DNA of 64,000 nucleotides from Capra hircus (lineage: Eukaryota > Chordata > Mammalia > Artiodactyla > Bovidae): the NCBI RefSeq assembly GCF_001704415.2, contig NC_030826.1, positions 61,957,362-62,021,361 of the forward strand, written 5' to 3'. The notes beneath the pieces are model-generated. The model was not told where the DNA came from and made no database searches. It worked only from the letters and a program-made list of their open reading frames with translations. The position numbers and the translations under genes are program-made. Within the stretch, counting starts at the first letter, position 1. Every line of letters starts with the position of its first letter. Positions 22,261-34,052 of the stretch are shown one piece after another.

Positions 22261-22398
22261 TGGGGCTTCCCTGACCGGTGGTCCAGTGGCTAAGGCTGGA
22301 CCCCATGCAGGGGACTCCAGTGTGACACCTGGTCTGGGAACTCAATCTCACGTTCTGCAGTGAAGACTTGGCACAACCAAGTAAATAGATACCTTTAA
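22261..22398 (+). mobile_element. CHR-like SINE
   Basis: GGGGCTTCCCTGACCGGTGG then GTCCAGTGGCTAAGGC and TCTGGGAACTCAATC, as in cetartiodactyl tRNA SINEs, with a decayed 3' tail (GGCACAACCAAGTAAATAG). Confidence 0.75.
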
Positions 22399-23346
22399 AA
22401 AACCACAGCCACGGCTTGCTGAAGGTGAGGACAAAGGTGGGTGCGATCAGCGAGGCTGAGGAAGCGACTTGGGGACAGTTTCATCTTTGCATGAAGACTC
22501 CTGCCCTCCTCCTGCACCACGGGTTGCAGACCACAGCTGGATGGGCCGGACCCCAGCCTGTGCTCTGAACGTCTCACGGGCACACGGCTGTGCCGTGCGT
22601 GGCTTGTGTATAGCCGTGAGTTGTGTGTGGCTGCCCTGGCCCTCTAGCAAGAGTCGACAGGGTGAGCCTGACTCGTGAATGGCCCGCGGAGCCGGAAGTC
22701 CTCGCTCTCTGGCCCTTTACAAGGAGCAAGCCTGCTGACCACAGCCTGTGCTGCGTGGCGGGACGGTTGGTGTGAGCAGATTCACTCGTAACCTCCCCCC
22801 ATGCTCCCTCCCTGGCCCCCAGCATCTTTCAGGATTCCCAGTGTGCGTTGCACTCTGATTCCTGTTTCCGTAAAGCAGGGACATCAGGTAATCCTGGCTG
22901 TGGTGTCCAATACCGTTTGCATCTGCGAGCTCTAATCCTTGCCCTGGAGCTCACGAGCGGCCACATTGAGACCAGAGGGCTCTGATGAGGGGGCGTGGCT
23001 GCTCCTGCCTTTCCTGTCCCTGCTTTGTGGCTCTAGAGGTCATTCGTGAGGCTGGACAATAGGGTGATTGTGCCTGTTCTGCTGAAAGACAGTCCGATTG
23101 TCTTTTGTGTGGAATGCAGTGCAGACCGGAGCACTCTTCCCGGGGGCACTGCAGACCTTTGTGCACCAGGCGCCCGCCATCAGCTGGCACTGGCCCCAGC
23201 CCCCCGCGTCAGCGTCTCTCCATGCTGCTTTCTATTTTCCTCACTCCTTTTTCTGAAAATTAATAAAATTATTTTTTGTAAAATATTACAAAGAACATTT
23301 AAAAGGGAAAACTATTCATGATATTAAGCCCATCACCCCTCACCAT
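22399..23346. other. Intronic stretch without a recognised repeat
   Basis: GC-rich to 23,220, then about 100 AT-rich bases. Nothing is supported. Confidence 0.45.
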
Positions 23347-23550
23347 GGGCTTTCCTCATAGTTCTGTCGGTAAAGAATCTGCCTGCAATGCAGGAGACCC
23401 AGGTTCGATTCCTGGGTCGGGAAGGTCCCCTGGAGAAGGAAATGGCAGCCCACTCCAGTGTTCTTGCCTGGAGAATCCCATGGACTAGGAGCCCGGCGGG
23501 TACAGTCCACGGGGTCGCAAGAGCTGGACACAACTTAGCGACTAAACCGC
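23347..23550 (+). mobile_element. Bov-tA SINE
   Basis: Sense copy; GCCTGCAATGCAGGAGACCC, box B GGTTCGATTCC, end CAACTTAGCGACTAAA. Confidence 0.95.
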
Positions 23551-23687
23551 CGCTACCACCCCTTGCCTTATACTTACAGTGGGTTTTCTCAACTGGATGA
23601 AAGTGTATACGGTTTAGAAACAGTCTTGATGACTGTATGGATACATGGGAAGGTTTGTAACACAGCGCTTCGTACAGGAAGATACAT

Positions 23688-23828
23688 TGGGACGTCCCTG
23701 GTGGCCCAGTGGAAGGAGACCTCCCAACGCAGGGGACACAGATGCAGCCCCTGGTTGGGGAACTAAGACCCCGAATGCCCCGGGGCAGCCGGGCCTGTGC
23801 ACTGCAGCCAACACCCAGCCCCCCAAAA
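23688..23828 (+). mobile_element. CHR-like SINE
   Basis: GGGACGTCCCTGGTGGCCCA at the head and GGTTGGGGAACTAAGACCCC in the body. The tail is CCCCCCAAAAGG. Confidence 0.82.
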
Positions 23829-24371
23829 GGTGATGCAACGTCGCTGCGGACGCCTCATTGGACCTGGGTGATAAACGCGTGTCTCTATGCAAGAGACGGT
23901 GATGACCCCCGAAAGGTACCCTCATGCTCATACCCAGTGCCTGCGAAGGATGCCTCACCCGTGCAGGTAAGTCTGCAGAATGTGCTCTGCAGACGTGGTT
24001 GAGACGTGGTTACTATGTTGAGATGGAGAGATGGTCCTGCAGGCCAGTTATCTAGGAGGCCGGTTATCTAGGCAGAGAATTATGAGAGTGAAACAAGAGA
24101 GCCGAAGTCAGAAAAGGATAACGAAGCCGAGGGAGGGTGTGCTGCTCTGAGAGTGAGGAGGGGCCGCGAGCCATGGCGCGTGTGGCCCTCGAGGCTGGAA
24201 AGAGCAAGGGTGCAGCGGCCCCCAGAAGGAGCGCAGCCCTGCCCCCACCTGGGCTGTAGCCCTGGAGGACTCACTTTGGACCACTGACCCCCCGGCCGCC
24301 ACCTAAGAGCTCTGTGTTTCCTGGGGTCCCTGACCTCCGGGATCTACTGCCCGGTCATCTGAGGTGGAACT
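23829..24371. other. Intronic stretch, nothing recognised
   Basis: A short imperfect repeat, (A/G)GTTATCTAGG, occurs twice at 24,047 and 24,063. Nothing else was noted. Confidence 0.4.
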
Positions 24372-24500
24372 GGTGTAATAATAATAGAGGAAAATTCCCG
24401 ATAATGTGACGCACCTCCACCCCCGCAACCCCTGTTCGTGGAAGAGCTGTCTCCCACCAGACTGGTCCCTGGTGCCAGAAGGGCTGGGGCCCGCTGGCTG
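24372..24500 (+). repeat. Old DNA-transposon-like repeat, copy 1 of 3
   Basis: Contains CCCTGGTGCCAGAAGGGCTG, the terminal block of a common eutherian non-autonomous element that I believe is hAT-like; the family name is not certain. Related copies are at 39,404-39,564 and (opposite strand) 60,618-60,780. Confidence 0.6.
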
Positions 24501-24915
24501 TTCTAAGCCGAGTCTTTGGTGCTTGTGTTACAGAAGCAGTGGAAAGCTGACGCAGCCTCCCCAGCTGCAGAGAAGATGCTCCCAAAGTTGCAAAGATGTG
24601 ATATTTCCACGGCTAGCGCATTTCGATTCAGCTATTAGTGGGTTTGTTTTGGTTGTGTGGTTAAGACTGAGAGGCAGTGAGGGATTTTTAAATGTTAGAG
24701 GAGGGTAAGTGGTAGAATTTGAAGTTCAAAATCAGATTATATCCAAACCTCGGAAGACTGGTACCTCTTTTGGGTTCTGCTGTCTCGGGGTGGGAGAGAC
24801 TCCAGCCGTCACGGGGAAGCCCTCTCTTTCATTTCTGTGAACCTCCATCTGGTTTTCAGCAGATGTTCTTTGAGCTGAAATGTTACCTTTGATAACCGTG
24901 GGCATCCCTGTGATT
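24501..24915. other. Intronic stretch, nothing recognised
   Basis: No repeat or exon is supported. Confidence 0.4.
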
Positions 24916-25109
24916 GGGCTTACCTGGTGGCGCAGTGGTACAGAACCTGCCTCCCAATGCAGAAGATGCGGGTTTCATCCCTGGATCGGGAAGATCCCCT
25001 GGAGAAGGAAATGGCAACCCACTCCAGCATTCTTGCCTGGAGAATCCTATGGACAGAGGAGCCTGGTGGGCTACAGTCCATGGGGCGCAAAAAGTCAGAA
25101 ATGACTGAC
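24916..25109 (+). mobile_element. Bov-tA SINE
   Basis: Sense copy; head GGGCTTACCTGGTGGCGCAG, end GTCAGAAATGACTGACC. It runs straight into a CA microsatellite. Confidence 0.94.
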
Positions 25110-25130
25110 CACACACACACAGACACACGC
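25110..25130. repeat. (AC)n microsatellite at the SINE tail
   Basis: About ten AC units with one G interruption. Confidence 0.85.
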
Positions 25131-25244
25131 AAACCACACTTCACCACCTGTCTCTCCAGCCGCTTACACGGGACTCGCACTTTGCCTGGTGGAGAGAGCT
25201 CACCAGGGATCAGGTTTGCTGACACTGTCTTTGAGCATTAAGAG

Positions 25245-25800
25245 GCATCTGTTGACCCCGTGGCCGTCAGGCCAGGGACTCTAGCCTCCTGCCAGCCCCT
25301 GGCGGAGCGAGCAGCAGGTGGCGGCTGGAGGGACAGCGATAGCACGGGCAGGCGGGCGGGTGGGCAGCTGCTGCAGCCTGCCTCCTCAGGGCCCAGAGCC
25401 GCCGCCGCCCCAGCTCTGGCCCCTGACAGGCAGGAGGCGCCTGGCCGGCCACTCCATCCCTGCCGGCTTGTTCCTGGGGCCCTTGCTGCTCCCGCTTCTG
25501 CTTGTTGTCTCAACAAGAAAGGCAGAGTCCCGGGGTCTCGGGCGTTGTGAGACCACCGGGCCCCCTGGTCCACCCCCTTGGTGGAAAAGGGCCCGCATGG
25601 CGGGGCGGCGGTCGCCCAGGCCAGGTCCCCCGGGTCCTGACCCGCCCTCTGCTCTGTAACATGCCGACGCTGAGATCAAAGGGAAGCCTCGTGTCTGGAA
25701 CGACGTCCTTCCCGGAAGGTGTTGGTGGTCGGCGCCCGGGTCTTCTGCTGCCTCCCCGCCGCCGTTGCTCACTGTCTGTCCCCTCCTCCGGGATGGCCGG
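25245..25800. promoter_or_regulatory. CpG-rich block, candidate CpG island
   Basis: High GC with frequent CpG and GC boxes: GGGCGGGCGG near 25,351, GCCGCCGCCGCC near 25,399 and GGCGGGGCGGCGG near 25,598. No interspersed repeat lies inside. There is no clear TATA or supported first exon. By eye it would meet CpG-island criteria; I did not compute them. Confidence 0.45.
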
Positions 25801-26864
25801 TCTCGGCATTCATATAGGCTCCTGGTTTCCGTTTCCCACCTGGGCTTGGCTCCTTGCCTTTAGAGACATCTCTTTTAAAGTTCTCATTTTTAAAGTCTTG
25901 CCTATGTCCCACTGTCCAAATCCCGGCATTCCTTTCCTACTGTCCCCTCGGCCTGTCACCTGTCACAGCCCTGGACACAGTGCCGTGTCGAGGTCTCGAG
26001 AAAGTGACGTCTGAGAGACACGAGCTCTTCCTCCAGCGGCTGGAACCTTCTTGGCCACCTCTGACTACTTCGTCCGTTGTGTATGTGGCCGGGCCTCCCC
26101 ATCAAGGAAGGCGCATTCACGGCAGAGCCGCGGGAGACGGGTGGGTTGGAAAATGAAACCCCTGCGGAGAGGCTTTATGAGGCTGCAGGGTGTGTTAGAC
26201 TTCAGCGTCTGGGCGGAGGAGGAGGATGCAGACTGCGGTGCCTGGACGCTGTCGGGACGGCCTCTAACGGGTTAGCTCAGCGGCGGGGGGCCTGGCCGCA
26301 GTGGCTCACCCACTTCCTGGTTCCGTGACCTCGAGCTGACTGCTTGGCCCCGTGAGCCGTAGGGTAGGGGTGCAGCCGCTGTCACCCCAGGGCGGAGCTC
26401 AGGGGCTGCTGTGCTCACGTCCAGGTACGGGACCTGCAGAGGGCTGTCGTGGAGTTCAAAGGGCAGACACGCGTGTGCCGGCGTGGGGCTTGCCCACAGC
26501 GACACGTCAGAGTCTGGTAAAGAGGGTGTTTGGTGCGATCAAGTGCTTTCTCCACCAGGTTCCCTGCTGGTCTCAGGAGCTGGTGTCACCATGAAGGGGG
26601 TTAGTGCTTTTCTAGATATGAGGAGATGCAAGGATGGGGATCATGAAACAAGGTCCTGAAAAGATCGTAACTGTCGGAAGACCTGTTGCCCCAGTTTCCC
26701 TGGAGCTCAGAGCTCCACCCTGAATGCCCCACGGGCGTGTGAGGGCAGGATCTACAGCAGCGCAGGCAGACGGCAAACGCCCCCGTCGCCGTTCAGTTGC
26801 TGGCAGATGCTCCTGGCGAGTGCCAGTCTGCAGTCGACCGTATACCTGTGTCCACCCTCCTCCA
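25801..26864. other. Intronic stretch without a recognised repeat
   Basis: GC-rich in parts. A short MIR-like phrase (GGTTCCGTGACCTCGAGCTG, near 26,319) may be a small MIR remnant; it is too short to annotate alone. Confidence 0.45.
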
Positions 26865-26965
26865 GACCCCCCTCCCATCCCTAACCCTGAGCAGAGTTTC
26901 CTGCACTGCACAGTAGGTCCTTGCTAGTTACTCATTTTAAATGTAGCAGTGTGTACGATCCCTTT
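26865..26965 (-). mobile_element. L1 LINE 3'-UTR fragment
   Basis: GAGCAGAGTTTCCTGCACTG, CAGTAGGTCCTTGCTAGTTA and AAATGTAGCAGTGTGTACGA follow in the order of the antisense cetartiodactyl L1 3' UTR. Confidence 0.8.
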
Positions 26966-27285
26966 TAGAAAAACTGCTACCAGGTGGGCCAGTGCAGTTT
27001 TGCAGTGTGGAAGCTATGCCCCTTAACTTCCTGGAAAAATCACTGAAAAGGCACACAGCTCCTCGTCTGGGGGTTAGGCAGCCTTCCCCTTCCCATCAGT
27101 TAGTCCCTGAGTATGCAGATGAGCCACATTTCCAGGTAGAAGGCGTCTGGTGTCGCGTCACTTTTGTGTTGTTTTTGTTGGGCATGGGAGTAAGGTCTTC
27201 TTGCCAGGATTTTCCTCGTCACTTGCGGTTAGTCAGTGTAGGTGCTGGCCTGTTAATTTCAAGTAACATAGGCATTATTGGTGCG

Positions 27286-27665
27286 TTGTTGTTCAACCGC
27301 TAAGTCACGTTTGACTCTTTGCAAACCCGTGGACTGCAGCACACCAGGCTTCCCTGTCTTCCACTGTCTTCCGCAGTTTGCTCATGTCTGTTGAGTCGGT
27401 GATGCCATCCAGCCATCTCACCCTCTGTTGCCCCCTTTTCCTCTCGCCTGCAATCTTTCCCAGCATCAGGGTCTTTTCTAATGAGTTGGCTCTTCTCATC
27501 AGGTGGCCAAAGTATTGGAGCTTCAGCATCAGTCCTTCCAATGAATGTTCAGGGTTGACTGCCTTTAGGATTGACTGGTTTGATCTCCTTGCTGTCCAGG
27601 GGACTCTCAAGAGTCTTCTCAAACACCGCAGTTCAAAAGCATCAGTTCAGTGCTCACCCTTCTCT
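27286..27665 (-). mobile_element. BovB LINE 3'-end fragment
   Basis: Antisense, from GTTGTTCAACCGCTAAGTCA to CAGTTCAAAAGCATCAGTTC. The encoded C-terminal frame (RLLRVPWTARRSNQS) stays open for about 105 codons, with small deletions. Confidence 0.95.
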
Positions 27666-27803
27666 GTTGGGATGTACACTCCTAGTTTTTGTCTTCCCAT
27701 TTCCCTGTGACTCAGACAAGGTTGCCTGTTTTCACCCTGGTCTTATGGATGGGAAATGAGTTAAGAAATGCTCATTACCTCTGAGGAGTTGAGAGGGAAC
27801 TGG

Positions 27804-27956
27804 GAGGGTTCGATCCCTGGATTGGAAGATCCTCTGGAGGAGGAAATGGCAACCTACTCTAGTATTCCTGCTTGGGAAATCCCATGGACAGAGGAGGCTG
27901 GTGGGCTACAGCTCTAGGGTCACAAAGAATTGGGCACGGCTGAAGTTAAGTAACAA
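27804..27956 (+). mobile_element. Bov-tA SINE, 5'-truncated
   Basis: Begins at box B (GGTTCGATCCCTGG) without the first half of the head, and ends GAAGTTAAGTAACA. Confidence 0.9.
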
Positions 27957-29705
27957 ATAGGCCCAAAGCATCTGGTAGAATGTCCAGCAAGATTGTAAGT
28001 GGCCACGATTGTTTTATTTTTCAGTCTCATCCTTGTGACAGTACTTTCTGGTTCAGTAATGGTAATCAACATTGGGAGCTTGAGCATGACCTTTCATAGG
28101 TTGGGATGAAACCCCAGCAAAGCAGAATTCTCCATTTTGCCAGAAAGCATTCAAGTTAGCAAATTACTGGACGGGGTGATGTGCCTGGGGGACCCCAGGA
28201 GGCCAGGTCTAGGGGGAGCTGGGCAGCCGTCTCTGCCCCCAGTGTTCTTGTTCCGGGTCCCGAGTCCGAGGCCTCGTTGCAGGCCCAGCCACGTCAGAGA
28301 TTAGACTTTATCCTTATCGTCCAAGGACCATGACGAGCCCACCCGCTCCTGGTCTTTTCAATGCTCAGCTGATTCACGCATAGGTAAATGTGCTAAAGCA
28401 ATTTTTATTGGAGGTGGTTTTGTGTTTGGACGTCATGGTATTTCTGCCCAGCAGCCTCAGAGCTTCACTGTTGGCTTTTGGGTTTTTCCCTTAAAGCTCT
28501 CTGCCTTCTTTTAAAAATCTCCTTTGCTCTCTTCAGAGCATCAGGCTGGGTGTGGGGTGTGGGGCGTGGGCTGTGTGTGTATAAATAATTGCTGTAAGTG
28601 GAGAATATCTTTCTGTCCTGTGAGTAACAGTCAAATGGTGTAGCAAGAAAGACTGAATATTTAATTTGTGGATTATTCCTACATTTCCCCTTCTCAAGCC
28701 TGATAACTGTGTAACTGCGTTTAAGGTTTTAATCTCAGTAAGAATGGCTCACCTTCCATGAGGGCTTTCCATCAGCCTTGTGCGCTCGGATGGGTCGTTA
28801 ATTCAGAGGGCATGCGTCCCCCTGTCCTGGGGCCCCCAGCTCACTCAGATGCAACGTGCGGTCTTCAGCCACGCCATCAGAGGAGAGTGAAAAGCATAAC
28901 ACGGGTTAGAAGAGGCCACTCCCTGAGAGACAGGAGTCCTCACAACCTGAGGGATGTGAAAGTAATTTTTAAAATTCGAGTTAAACATATCTGCCCCTGG
29001 CCAAATCTCAGAGAGCCTCAGCCAACACTGCTCCTGTGTTGCCAGGAAGGCCAAGTTCTCCCCACCGGCTGCCCCAGGCCAGCAAACTTCAGCAAGTGTC
29101 TGTAGCAGCTTGAATGCTGCTATTTAAGAGCTGATGAAGAGGCAGTTTAGAGGAAACCTCAAAAATAAATACTCTGATTCATCACTGTTGTTCAGGCTTT
29201 CCAGCCGTCAGAGCTGGCCCAGGGCTTCTGAGACAAAGGGTGACATTCAGCCCAAGTCAGGAGCCCCAGCGCGGCGAGGGGGCAGGAGGGGGCAGCTGGG
29301 AGGACAGGGTGTGGTCGCTCTGCCTTCTGGGGGGATGAGTAAGCTCCAGACTGGAGATGCTGTCTGCCCGGAGCAGGGCTTGGCTCAGGACCAGCCCAGA
29401 GCAATGGGTTGGGAGCTGCTGGGTGAGGGCTTCGGAGAGAGCCAGATCTGGCGGGTCCTTTACTAGGGGGAGGGTCTTGCAGACCTGGGGGCTCCAGCAC
29501 TTTGCTAGGACAGCCGGGGTGGCAGGGAAGCCAGCTGACGCAGAGAGAGCTCAGCCTGTAGGGTCGCCTGGGTCCTGCCTCCATCGCCTGGCTCCTCCGT
29601 CTCTGCCTGCATCTCCTCTCCGCCTGGAAGGGAGCGGTGGCGAGCCTCCCCGTGGAGATGGAGATGAGGCCCTGGGCCAGTGCAGGGGCCACATGGCGGT
29701 CATGA

Positions 29706-29779
29706 GTGCAGTGTCTGACGCTCACACGTGTGCACCCGTGTACGTGTGCAGTGTCTGACGCTCACGCGTGTGCACCCTG
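29706..29779. repeat. Two-copy 40-base tandem repeat
   Basis: GTGCAGTGTCTGACGCTCAC starts at 29,706 and again at 29,746. Each is followed by a CGTGTGCACCC segment. Confidence 0.9.
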
Positions 29780-29885
29780 TATGTCTCTGAGCCTCCGTTC
29801 CCCAGCCCCCACCCTGAGGTGAATAACCAGATAAGACCAGTTTAGGGAGACTCCACAGAGGTAGGAAGTGGCTGTTTCTTGTTGA

Positions 29886-29940
29886 GCCTTGCGTGTCTGT
29901 ACGTGTGCATGTGTGTGTGCGTGTCTGTGTGTGCGCCTGT
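29886..29940. repeat. GT-rich low-complexity tract
   Basis: Imperfect TG units (GTGTCTG, GTGCATG, GTGTGTGTGCG) over about 55 bases. Confidence 0.8.
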
Positions 29941-30695
29941 TTCCTCTGACCCTCACAGGGCTGGGCAGGGACTCTTGTCACAGGGAAGGCAAAGTTCTCA
30001 ACCGACTCTCAGAGAGGCCTGGCTTGCTCCTTGCAACAGCTCTGATAAGGTTCGATGAACCAAGATGGGGAAGTGAGGCTTATTTTTTTTAAGCAGATTT
30101 TAATCTGCCGTTGCTGTCTGTGCAGAGATAACCCAGAGTCAAGCGCATATGACTGTTCAGTGAGATGGCTCAGCTCACAGTGCTTCTGCCAACCCTCCCC
30201 CACCAATCCGATAGCGCTCCTGTCTCCCCAGTTCTGAAAAAGCGCTGGTGACCCTCCACACAGTCAAGGAAACCAAAGGATTCTGGAGGCTCAGCTCCCT
30301 CATAAGTACCCCACCCCCCCACACACACACGCTCTGTGGCTTAAATTTATTTCTACAACAGATAAGGAGCAGTTAACTGGGAATCCAAGGCAATTTTCCC
30401 TCCTGGACTTGGATGTGGGAGGAAAGGTCATCCCTACCCTCCAAACAGAGGCAGGCGCAGAGGCCGCTGTGCTCCTGAGGCTGGAGTGCCTTGTGCAAAG
30501 CGGGGCTCCTTCCCCCCACCATTTGGCCCCGCAGCCGTGTGGGTCCCCACCAGCCTGCAGCAGACAAGAGCCACACAAGGAGGGAAGCAGTTATGCTAAA
30601 AGTCAAGTAAAACATCACCCCTTTGTACCACGTCTGCTGTTCTGGGGGTCACAGAACAAACACATAAAAAGGTGTGTAACCGTGTGGTTTATGAG

Positions 30696-30978
30696 CAGTC
30701 CTGGGTGTTCACTGGAAGGACTGATGTTGAAGCTGAAGCTCCAATACTTTGGCCACCTTATGCGAAGAGCCCACTCATTTGAAAAGACCCTGATGCTTGG
30801 AAAGATTGAGGGCAGGAGGAGAAGGGGATGACAGGGTGAGATGGTTGGATGGCATCACGGACACAACGGACATGAGTTTGGGTGAACTCTGGGAGTCGGT
30901 GATGGTCAGAGAGGCCTGGCGTGCTGCAGTTCATGGGGTTGCAAGGAGTCGGACACGACTGAGTGACTGAACTGAGCG
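30696..30978 (+). mobile_element. BovB LINE 3'-end fragment
   Basis: Sense copy, from the CACTGGAAGGACTGATG block through GGCCACCTTATGCGAAGAG to the terminal GACTGAGTGACTGAACTGAG. Confidence 0.95.
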
Positions 30979-31317
30979 GATGTTTCTTTCTGAGCCTAAA
31001 GATTCCCATCTGCATGTGCTCCTCAGTTATCAGTTAAATGTCAGCGTCCTAAGTCCGCCTGAGCCTTCGACACACCGTTAGGTCACACAGCAGATTTTTA
31101 CAGATAGTTTGACCACACTTGTTCTGCGTGAGGCTGGTAACCTGCCATGGGGAGCCTCATGGGGGGAGTTCAGTGTCAGGCATTGATAGAGGCCCTCAGC
31201 TCTTGCTGCAGTTACTTTGGGGACTGTATGAAGACATGGGGCGGGGGCGGTTATTTCATGCTTTTGAAACTTACAAGTTAATGTTTAAAGATGTTATGCA
31301 GAGTGGACCAAACCAAA
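30979..31317. other. Intronic stretch, nothing recognised
   Basis: No repeat or exon is supported. Confidence 0.4.
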
Positions 31318-31527
31318 GAACTTCCTAGGTGGCCTTTTGGTAAAGAACCCGCCTGCGAATGCAGGAGACGTGAGAAGCCTGGGTCTGATCCCTGGGTCAG
31401 GAAGGTCCCCTGGAGGAAGAGTGGCACCCCACGCCAGTGCTCTTGCCTGGGAAACCCCATGGACAGAGGAGCCTGGCGGGCTGAGCCCCTGGGGTCGCAA
31501 AGAGTCGGACACGACTGACGCGGCACA
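31318..31527 (+). mobile_element. Bov-tA SINE
   Basis: Sense copy. Head AACTTCCTAGGTGGCCTTTT; a small insertion (GTGAGAAGC) lies just before box B. Ends GACACGACTGACGCGGCAC. Confidence 0.92.
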
Positions 31528-31926
31528 GGATGGGGCCGAATATTTGTTTTTTTCTCACCTTAAAATCATAGAGCGGTTATGAGACTGTTCTCCGTCAGCA
31601 TGAAAAACGGGCTCTTTTGTTTCTCTCTTCGTCTGCCTGGGATTTCCACACTGTGTTTTGCAGTCAGTTCACTGAGGTCGTGGATGTCAGCTTCAGACTG
31701 GCAGGAGTTCTGGGCCAGTTTCTATGGGCACCCATGGGTGGTCCTTGGCCTGAAGAGTTTTCTGTGTGTGGATGAGAGATGGACAACTGGTAAACCTCAG
31801 GCAGGCCCCGATGAACATCACTGAGCACGCGAGGGGGGAGCAGGGGGGTTATTTATGCCCAAGGAAGCCCCTTGGGAAAATGCTCCAGTTAGACCCCCAG
31901 AGGCAGGGCAGAGCCCTCACCGCGCA
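31528..31926. other. Intronic spacer between inverted SINEs
   Basis: About 400 bases with no recognised feature, flanked by oppositely oriented Bov-tA copies. Confidence 0.4.
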
Positions 31927-32143
31927 GCATGCTTGCCTGCTCAGCGGTGTCCAGCGCTGACCCCACGGCCTGCAGCCCGCCAGGCTCCTCCGTCCATGGG
32001 GTTCTCCAGGAAAAACACTGGAGCAGGTTGTCATTCCCCTCTCCGGGGGATCTGCCCAACCCAGGGATCGGACCGAACTCGGGCCTCCTGCCGCTCCTGC
32101 ATTGCAGGTGGATTCTTTACCCACTGAGCCACCTGGCAGAGCC
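31927..32143 (-). mobile_element. Bov-tA SINE
   Basis: Antisense copy; ends with head complement CCCACTGAGCCACCTGGCAG. Confidence 0.92.
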
Positions 32144-32849
32144 TTAGAAATTTCGGAGACTATTCAGGAACTGCAAGCTGAGCGGGATTCCCCCGAAGTG
32201 GCCTATGGCCAGAGATGAAAGCTGGGAAAATACGTGGGAGCAGCCTGCAGAGAGCGGATCCTCACCTGCGGCTGTGTGCTAACTGTTGTTTGTTTGCCTT
32301 GAAAAAAATACCATCATGCTATTAAATGATAAAGCACCGATTAACATGCACTTTTGTTTTCTCAAATTAAAATTACATTTTATCTGGCAGGCCATTTCAT
32401 TCTAGAGTGTGCATCTAATTTTCTCAGGATGGGGGTAGCATTTTAAAGACAGAATTTGATGAGTCAATGAGGCCTTTTCAAATACTTGGAAATGTGATCT
32501 TTATGAGATATAATACCTTGGAGTTACAGCTAAAGAGTCAATTATTGTTTCCTGTCCACGCATCCAATTAAAGTTGAATCAGACTGTTATTTTCATGTAC
32601 TCTCGGAAGCTGCACACTTGCATGATGCCTGTTCTGGTTTAGTCAGTAAAATATCTAACAGAGTGTAGTTGAGTTAGCAGCTTCCCTGCATAGTTGAGTT
32701 CTCCTGACGTATCATAAACTTTGCCTCCTAAACGGTCATCGGCTTCTTTCCTGTGATGGCAGATGTCTTTGGTGCATGAAGCCAGAGAAATTCATGTAAA
32801 ATATAACTGGGGGAGGGAGCTTCCTTACAACAGTTCACAGGTACCAATT
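32144..32849. other. AT-rich intronic stretch without a recognised repeat
   Basis: 32,290-32,720 is AT-rich, CpG-poor and repeat-free: a candidate place for conserved non-coding sequence, though nothing here proves it. Confidence 0.45.
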
Positions 32850-33055
32850 GAAAGTTCACTGGAAAGACCCTGATGCTGGGAAAGAGTGAGGGCAGGAGGA
32901 GAAGCAGGTGACAGAGGCTGAGGCGGCTGGATGGCATCACCGACACACTGGGCATGATTCTGAGCAAGCTCCGGGAGGCGGTGAAGGACAGGGAGGCCTG
33001 GCGCGCTGTAGTCCACGGGGTCACAGAGAGTCTGGCGTGACTGAACGACAGCAAC
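32850..33055 (+). mobile_element. BovB LINE 3'-end fragment
   Basis: Sense copy from GAAAGACCCTGATGCTGGG to GCGTGACTGAACGACAGCAA. Confidence 0.93.
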
Positions 33056-33978
33056 AGGCCACTTTTAAGCAGGAAGGGAGCGGAGACTGCAGCTTTCATG
33101 CAGATTGATACGCAGCGTTTGTGCGGGCTCCTCTGTGGAGGTGGTGCTGACCCGAATTATCTCAAGTGGCAGGAATGCAGACCGCGGGCCAGTGAGAGAG
33201 AGATGCAGATTTTCCACTGCAAAGTTTTGTCCCTTAACTGCAAGAAAGAAATACTTGATTGTCTCCTGTGTTGCCATTTCCCCCACCGCCTCTCGTTGGC
33301 AGTGAGCAGGGTCTGTTCCTTCTTGGTGGCAATACAGAGAATTCATTCTGAGCACAAACAAAAAGCCAAAGGGGGTTGTGAAATCCAGAAGGAAGGACGT
33401 TCATGGCAGCGAACGCCCGCTCTCCTGACCCACCACCATCCTCTCCCCGAATTAAACTCCTCTGAAACCCCCTCCATGTTTCTCTTTAGAGAGACTCTTT
33501 GGACCTTGGGTCTCCACTGGAACAGCTTGGAGGGTTACCCCAGCTTCCCTTCGGGGTATTTTCAGCATCTTGGACGCGCTTCTGACCTGCACCGGGTTTC
33601 TGCCCTTTCTTCCTGGGGAGAGTAGCAGCCGAGAGGGGAGAAGAGGTCACGGGGGTCACGTGGTTGAAACTGTGGCCTGACACCACCATCTGGTCCTGAC
33701 CTGAGAGTCTCCTTGGAAGCTGATGTCCTTGGATGTACGTTGTTGAGTCTCCTGACAGTTGAAAATTCCATCTCAGCCTCAGGAAGCCCCCAGGAACAGG
33801 AGAGGGAGGGGGGAGAGGTTTGTGCAGGGGGTGGGGGCCCCTCAGCCCTGTCAGCCTACACGGTGCAGGCAAAGGAGCCCCAGGCATCAGCCCCTCGCGC
33901 AACGGACAGACAGCTCTGGCCCTGGCGGTGTTTTGTTTCATCTTTGTTGTTCGCCATGGAATTTTTCTTTGCATCAGT
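33056..33978. other. Intronic stretch without a recognised repeat
   Basis: Contains a 175-codon + frame (33,098-33,625) and overlapping minus frames; none carries a domain I recognise. Confidence 0.45.
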
Positions 33979-34052
33979 TTTTATTTATTTTTTGCTCACA
34001 CTCTGTAGCAAGTAGGATCTTAGTTCCCTGACCAGGGATCAAAACTGCACCT
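33979..34052 (-). mobile_element. CHR-like SINE fragment
   Basis: TAGGATCTTAGTTCCCTGAC and CAGGGATCAAAACTGCACC match the antisense body. The tRNA-like head is cut off. Confidence 0.75.

Larger units (their letters stand above)
27957..30695. other. 2.7-kb intronic block with no recognised interspersed repeat
   Basis: AT-rich from 28,380 to 28,750, GC-richer from 29,200 to 29,700. It holds a short tandem duplication at 29,706 and a GT-rich patch. Frames up to 177 codons (minus, 29,192-29,725) lack domains and overlap other frames. Confidence 0.5.

Noticed and set aside
29192..29725. 177-codon minus-strand frame
   Set aside because: No recognisable domain; overlaps a + frame of similar length, as expected by chance in GC-rich DNA.
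33098..33625. 175-codon + frame
   Set aside because: No known motif and overlapping minus frames; begins just after a BovB tail with no promoter or splice support.
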